From NCBI GenBank assembly GCA_004151065.3, contig NWUY0300088451.1:1-11194 (forward strand): DNA of 11,194 bases, given 5' to 3'. Position numbers and translations under genes: made by a program. The notes beneath the pieces were generated by a model. It was given only the letters and a program-made list of their open reading frames with translations. It searched no databases and was not told where the DNA came from. This DNA is from Larix sibirica. Lineage: Eukaryota; Streptophyta; Pinopsida; Pinales; Pinaceae. Positions 7,684-11,194 of the stretch are shown here, one piece after another. Positions within the stretch are counted from its first letter, which is position 1. The number at the start of each line of letters is the position of its first letter.

Positions 7684-7910
7684 AAACTCAGGAGCTCAAT
7701 GTGACATACTCATACCCATACCAACATCCTCATGCTGGAAAACTATACCCTATATCTCCCTATGGCCATCAACCCATGTTACTGGAATGCCTCATAAACT
7801 ATCTTGGGCAACCACCAAGTCTAATAGAAATCGAGGCTGTATACGGGGTTGAACTTGACTAGTTGTCTTCTGCAACATGACCACCTCATCTATTTGCAAC
7901 TCATCACCAT

Positions 7911-8021
7911 CTTATCTGATGTTCTCCTATGACATCCATAACTCCTCGGATACTTTCCTATGGCATCCACAAACTATCCCATCCTCAAAACTCATCAGAT
8001 GCTCGCCTATGGCATCTACAA
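7911..8021. repeat. Three 31-bp repeat units in the element interior
   Basis: Units at 7911-7941 and 7942-7972 are directly adjacent, and a third lies at 7991-8021 after an 18-bp spacer. The shared core is (T)CTGAT or CAGATG, then CTCSCCTATGGCATCYACAA. Unit length is 31 bp, not a multiple of three, so a coding origin of the array is not supported by its spacing. On the minus strand each unit reads roughly (V/M)D(A/V)IGEH in one of the frames. Confidence 0.65.
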
Positions 8022-10063
8022 CCTCATGGCTCGTCCTCATCCTGAGTGTGCTCACAACCTCTGCTTGTCCATATGTACTCGCCACTAATCATAATCATCC
8101 GCAACTCTATTGCTCAAAGAATTTGGCCACCATCTTTATCCACAACCTCCAAATAACATATCTTCCTACCAATAAGATAGCATAGGCATCAGGGTAGCTA
8201 ACCCCAATTTCCACACTCTTGAAAGTACACCCATGCATAAACAAGTTAAAGTGATACAATTGAATAAGAGTGCTTGAAAACCATGGTGGGTTGGGTCATA
8301 AAGAAAGATCACCCCACAATAACTGCAACTCTACAAACGTCACCTTGGCACAAAGTACAAGTGTACAAACTGTTGTCATTATCTGTGTTGCATGACTGAA
8401 TGTTATAACTAAGCAAATTAGAACCATGGTGTGTCTTTCTCATCAATATAGGATAACTCAACAATAACTCTCAATAGTAGCCATCAATCATTGATATGCA
8501 TGCAAAATAATGGCCCCTAGTCCTAGGTCGTTAAAGACAATCTCAAAGATCAAGTCAAACGCAACCAAATCATAACAACTTTTCTACAATATTCATTTTA
8601 GACTTATCCACACACAATATGGCAAGATACAATTGGGATCCCATAGGGCTGATCCACAACTGATAATGGGGCATAAGCATTATATTCTCATTCCATCACT
8701 TAAATATGGTTCAAAATAAGCAAATAGAATTTCAAGTTCCACAACTTCTCACATTCTCCTTATTATATCACTACATATGCATAAACTTAGCAAAAAGAGA
8801 AGAAAGGCCTCACACTATTCTTGCAATGACTCCACAACTTCCCCTCAATATACAAGAACACCCACAACCTCATCTCATTATAAACCATCAAAATTAAAGG
8901 AAAATATACAACCATCCACAAACTTTTCGTAACTCATATATGAGATTTCCACAACTCATGTAATCCCAATAATTCTTTCCGCAACCCTCCATGCGTAACC
9001 TCTAGAAGCCACCCATAATGTAGACGATCTGGTGAAAGGATAAACACACTTCTCATGGATCAACAACTTCGTTCAGTTCTTGCATAGGGTTGTGGGTCAC
9101 CTTTGATCATCATAACTTCAAGTTAGTTCACAACATGTTGGACACAATCTGATGATAGGTCGACTACACGAAGCTAAAACAAAAAAAAAACAGGTGGGCG
9201 AAAACCATTCCACAGCTCTCTATCATCATTTCACAACCAATCAATAGAGTTTTGATGTGAGTATACATGCAAAATTACCAACGAGTGGTAGCACAAAATT
9301 AGAACGACGCATGAATTTGCACATATTTGTGGAAGTTTAATGAATACTGCGAAAGGTAAAACCCTACCAATTATTTCCATCCATAGGTCTCATCTTCAAG
9401 TGCACAAACAATACACATGGTAGAAATTTTGTCCTTTTATAAATACAAAACAAAGAGTCCCTTGCAAGTGTCCCACCTGGTCTTAATACATAACAAGGAT
9501 TTGAAGGTTGTCTTCTTTCAGCGTTGAGGATCATTGGATGCCAAATGTTTTGAAGGCAGTCAAACATCTTATGATGAGCCAGAATCATTGCACATAACCC
9601 TTGACGTGCATTCCAATGTGCAAGATATGTAAATCGACATCTACACAGTCTCCTTGATATCTCTTTTGGCTTTCCGTAACTCTAAATATTTGCGGAACTA
9701 TTAATAGACATGACTAATGATGAAGAATACCTTCTCCACAATTTATAATCCTTTATAACGAATTTCAAAGAGGTGGGACCAAATCTGAAAACCCTTGGCT
9801 CAAGCATCTACCTACTAGCTCAGGTTCAACCCTTGTCATAAAACATATATAAGAAAATATTGTATTCTTCAGCTCGAGAAGTCATATCTGAATGATGAGG
9901 TGAAGAAATCAACCAATCACCCACAAAAATGTTGCGCACCCACTCCTGTGGCAACCAAAAGATTACTCAACCCCAGGTTTTTGTAGCGATCCTCTCCCCA
10001 TGATGCTACTGCCACCCATCCATGGAGAGAAGAAAGCATATCGCTTTCCCAATTGGTTCAAAA

Positions 10064-10584
10064 TGTTAGCACTTTTTGCATGTGCCAATGGTTTATTACT
10101 CCAAAACCCTAAACTGCATAAAACAACAAGAAGGATGCTTATGCGACTCATTGAAGTAGTATGCATCACATAACAACAAGAAATGAAAATTACAACACAT
10201 AAATAACACACCGGCAGATATAAAACGCAGACCTGCTTTATTTATAAATTGAAAAACTGATTACATATGCCTCCCTTGCCCATTGCAGGAAAGGGAGTGG
10301 AACTCCCTCACTTCTTGTCTCCCAGATAAACCCACAACCCTTACAATCAAAGATAGATATGGAAACCACTCAATCTCTCGATGCCAATAACCTCTCAAAA
10401 CCCTTATTTAACCCATTCCCAATGGAGGTGGCAATAAATGCTCGACTCCCTCCATTTACATTAAAAGTTACATTTTTCCATTTGATCCAGTATTTTGCCA
10501 CTTAATCTTTTAACTAACCTATTAATGGCCATAACTAATGAGCAGAGTAACCAGGTTGTGTTCACACATAATTGGGAGCCAACA
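10064..10584 (-). repeat. Right LTR (5' LTR if the element reads on the minus strand)
   Basis: It is 521 bp, starts TGTTAGCACTTTTTGC and ends GGGAGCCAACA. It matches the left LTR along its whole length with scattered substitutions and a few 1-2 bp gaps, but has only one copy of the 98-bp segment. On the minus strand a TATA-like TTAAATAA lies near 10403-10410, about 175 nt from the TG end, and AATAAA at 10237-10242. Minus-strand sequence just past its CA end begins TTTTGAACCAATTGG, which shares only the first bases with the usual initiator-Met primer-binding context and is not convincing. Confidence 0.75.
10271..10308. other. Inverted-repeat block in the right LTR
   Basis: CTCCCTT (10271-10277) pairs perfectly with AAGGGAG (10291-10297), which can instead pair with CTCCCT at 10303-10308. 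The loop sequences and outer pairs differ from those of the left LTR, yet the three arms are kept. Confidence 0.6.
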
Positions 10585-10589
10585 ACACT
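10585..10589. repeat. Right target-site duplication of the LTR element (ACACT)
   Basis: The five bases directly after the right GCCAACA end are ACACT, against ACAAT at 6858-6862. Confidence 0.5.
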
Positions 10590-11194
10590 CGTCACATTAT
10601 CTCTTGCATCTTCCGATTTCTCTTCTTATTTCGAAATGCTCACATTTAGCACATTGCTTGTATGGCCAGGATAACAGGCCACCCTTCCAACTAAATGATT
10701 TTCCAATAGAAGATTGCACTTGGTTTCCTTTGCACCCAGACCATAAATCCAAGACTAGGTCATTTTACTAAGCAAGGGTTGATAAAGCCCAACCTTTTCT
10801 GTAATGCGAAAACCTACACAACATTGACCTGGGAATCAACAATTCAAACACAAGATAGAGCGTATACTTGCAACCCAACCGATAAAATCATATGAAATAA
10901 TCCAGGGAGATTTCCTTTCTAATTTTCACCTTTGCTAATGGAGAGACAGTGAGGGGACCTTCGTGAACTCAATGCTTCAAAATAAAAACACTAGGCACTG
11001 AACCATAAATACATGATGAGAAGCAACATAATGTCCCCTATATTTTGCAAAGGAGTACCAAATGACATACCCTAAAAACCATGTGGTGAATTCTTCCCAA
11101 TAAACCATGGAGTGCATTAACAAAACAATAGAATATGATTCTTGAATGGTGAGTGGTGGGTTTAATGTTGATGTATATGTAACTTCGAAATGTA
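10590..11194. other. Unassigned right flank
   Basis: About 600 bp with no recognisable gene, repeat or RNA. All frames are broken by stops. It should be the continuation of the DNA left of 6858 before the LTR element inserted, but I cannot name that locus. Confidence 0.5.

Larger units (their letters stand above)
7482..10063 (-). other. Interior of the LTR element, no recognisable protein genes
   Basis: In 2.58 kb, no frame on either strand shows retroelement landmarks such as a YVDD-type box, an integrase HHCC or a CCHC knuckle. The longest readings are short: 7616-7852 and 7877-8185 on the + strand, 9364-9588 on the minus strand. They have no recognisable composition or partner, and I do not call them genes. 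The interior is biased: CACAACT, CACAACC and GCAACCTC recur many times on the + strand between about 7600 and 9240, which means GAGGTTG and AGTTGTG on the minus strand. This suggests amplification of short repeats or a worn low-complexity coding region. A short A-rich tract lies at 9179-9190. Confidence 0.55.
6863..10584 (-). mobile_element. Non-autonomous LTR retrotransposon, 3.7 kb, complete but old
   Basis: Two direct repeats bound this segment: 6863-7481 and 10064-10584. Both begin TGTTAGCAC and end GAGCCAACA or GGAGCCAACA, which gives the TG...CA ends and short inverted termini (TGTTRGC) of LTRs. The flanks match at 4 of 5 bases. After removing a 98-bp tandem duplication from the left copy, both repeats are exactly 521 bp. 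By eye they agree at roughly 80-85%, so the insertion is old. The 2.58-kb interior shows no gag, protease, integrase, RT or RNase H motif in any frame, so the element would depend on another element's proteins. Orientation is inferred as minus: that strand has a TATA-like TTAAATAG about 170 nt into the LTR, an AATAAA further on and a purine-rich GGCAAGGGC just upstream of the left LTR. No convincing primer-binding site was found, which leaves the orientation open. Confidence 0.72.

Noticed and set aside
7616-8185. Two + strand frames of 78 and 102 codons in the element interior
   Set aside because: Ser, Thr and Pro content follows from the CAACCTC-type words. There is no recognisable domain and no support from a neighbour.
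10044-10063. Primer-binding site next to the right LTR (TTTTGAACCAATTGG on the minus strand)
   Set aside because: Only the first few bases resemble the usual initiator-Met site, and no TGG-led match of useful length is seen. The other orientation is no better at 7482-7500.

Overview
This window looks like intergenic, repeat-rich nuclear DNA of a seed plant. I see no intact host gene, no tRNA or rRNA gene, no CRISPR array and no bacterial-type operon. The plant assignment rests on the L1-type LINE on the left, which carries the reverse transcriptase, zinc-knuckle and RNase H order typical of plant L1 elements, and on a plant-style LTR retrotransposon on the right. A large genome such as a conifer's would fit, but that is a guess.

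Layout. (1) Positions 1-3127 hold the 3' two thirds of a LINE ORF2 on the + strand: the linker after the endonuclease, the reverse transcriptase, a CCHC zinc knuckle and an RNase H domain. It is broken by eight in-frame stops and at least four frameshifts. A 3' UTR of about 300 bp follows. (2) Positions 3444-3870 hold a cluster of short GGCAC/GTGCC motifs in both orientations, probably the remains of a DNA transposon. (3) Positions 3871-5400 are unassigned and non-coding as far as I can see. (4) Positions 5405-5822 are a minisatellite of about 14 units of roughly 27 bp. On the + strand the units read as a proline-rich repeat, now broken by stops. (5) Positions 5823-6862 are AT-rich and then unassigned sequence. 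(6) Positions 6863-10584 are best explained as one complete but non-autonomous LTR retrotransposon of 3,722 bp. It has two diverged LTRs of 521 bp (the left one enlarged to 619 bp by a 98-bp tandem duplication), TGTTAGC...GCCAACA ends, and flanking 5-bp sequences that match at 4 of 5 positions. Its orientation is probably minus. (7) Positions 10585-11194 are unassigned flanking DNA.

Nothing here works as a pathway. The window is a graveyard of mobile elements. The most useful results are the LTR pair, which can be found only by comparing two parts of the window; the near-perfect 98-bp duplication present in one LTR only; a hairpin block kept in both LTRs; and the RNase H domain whose catalytic Glu position is now a stop codon. 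All identities are by eye. No search or alignment was run.
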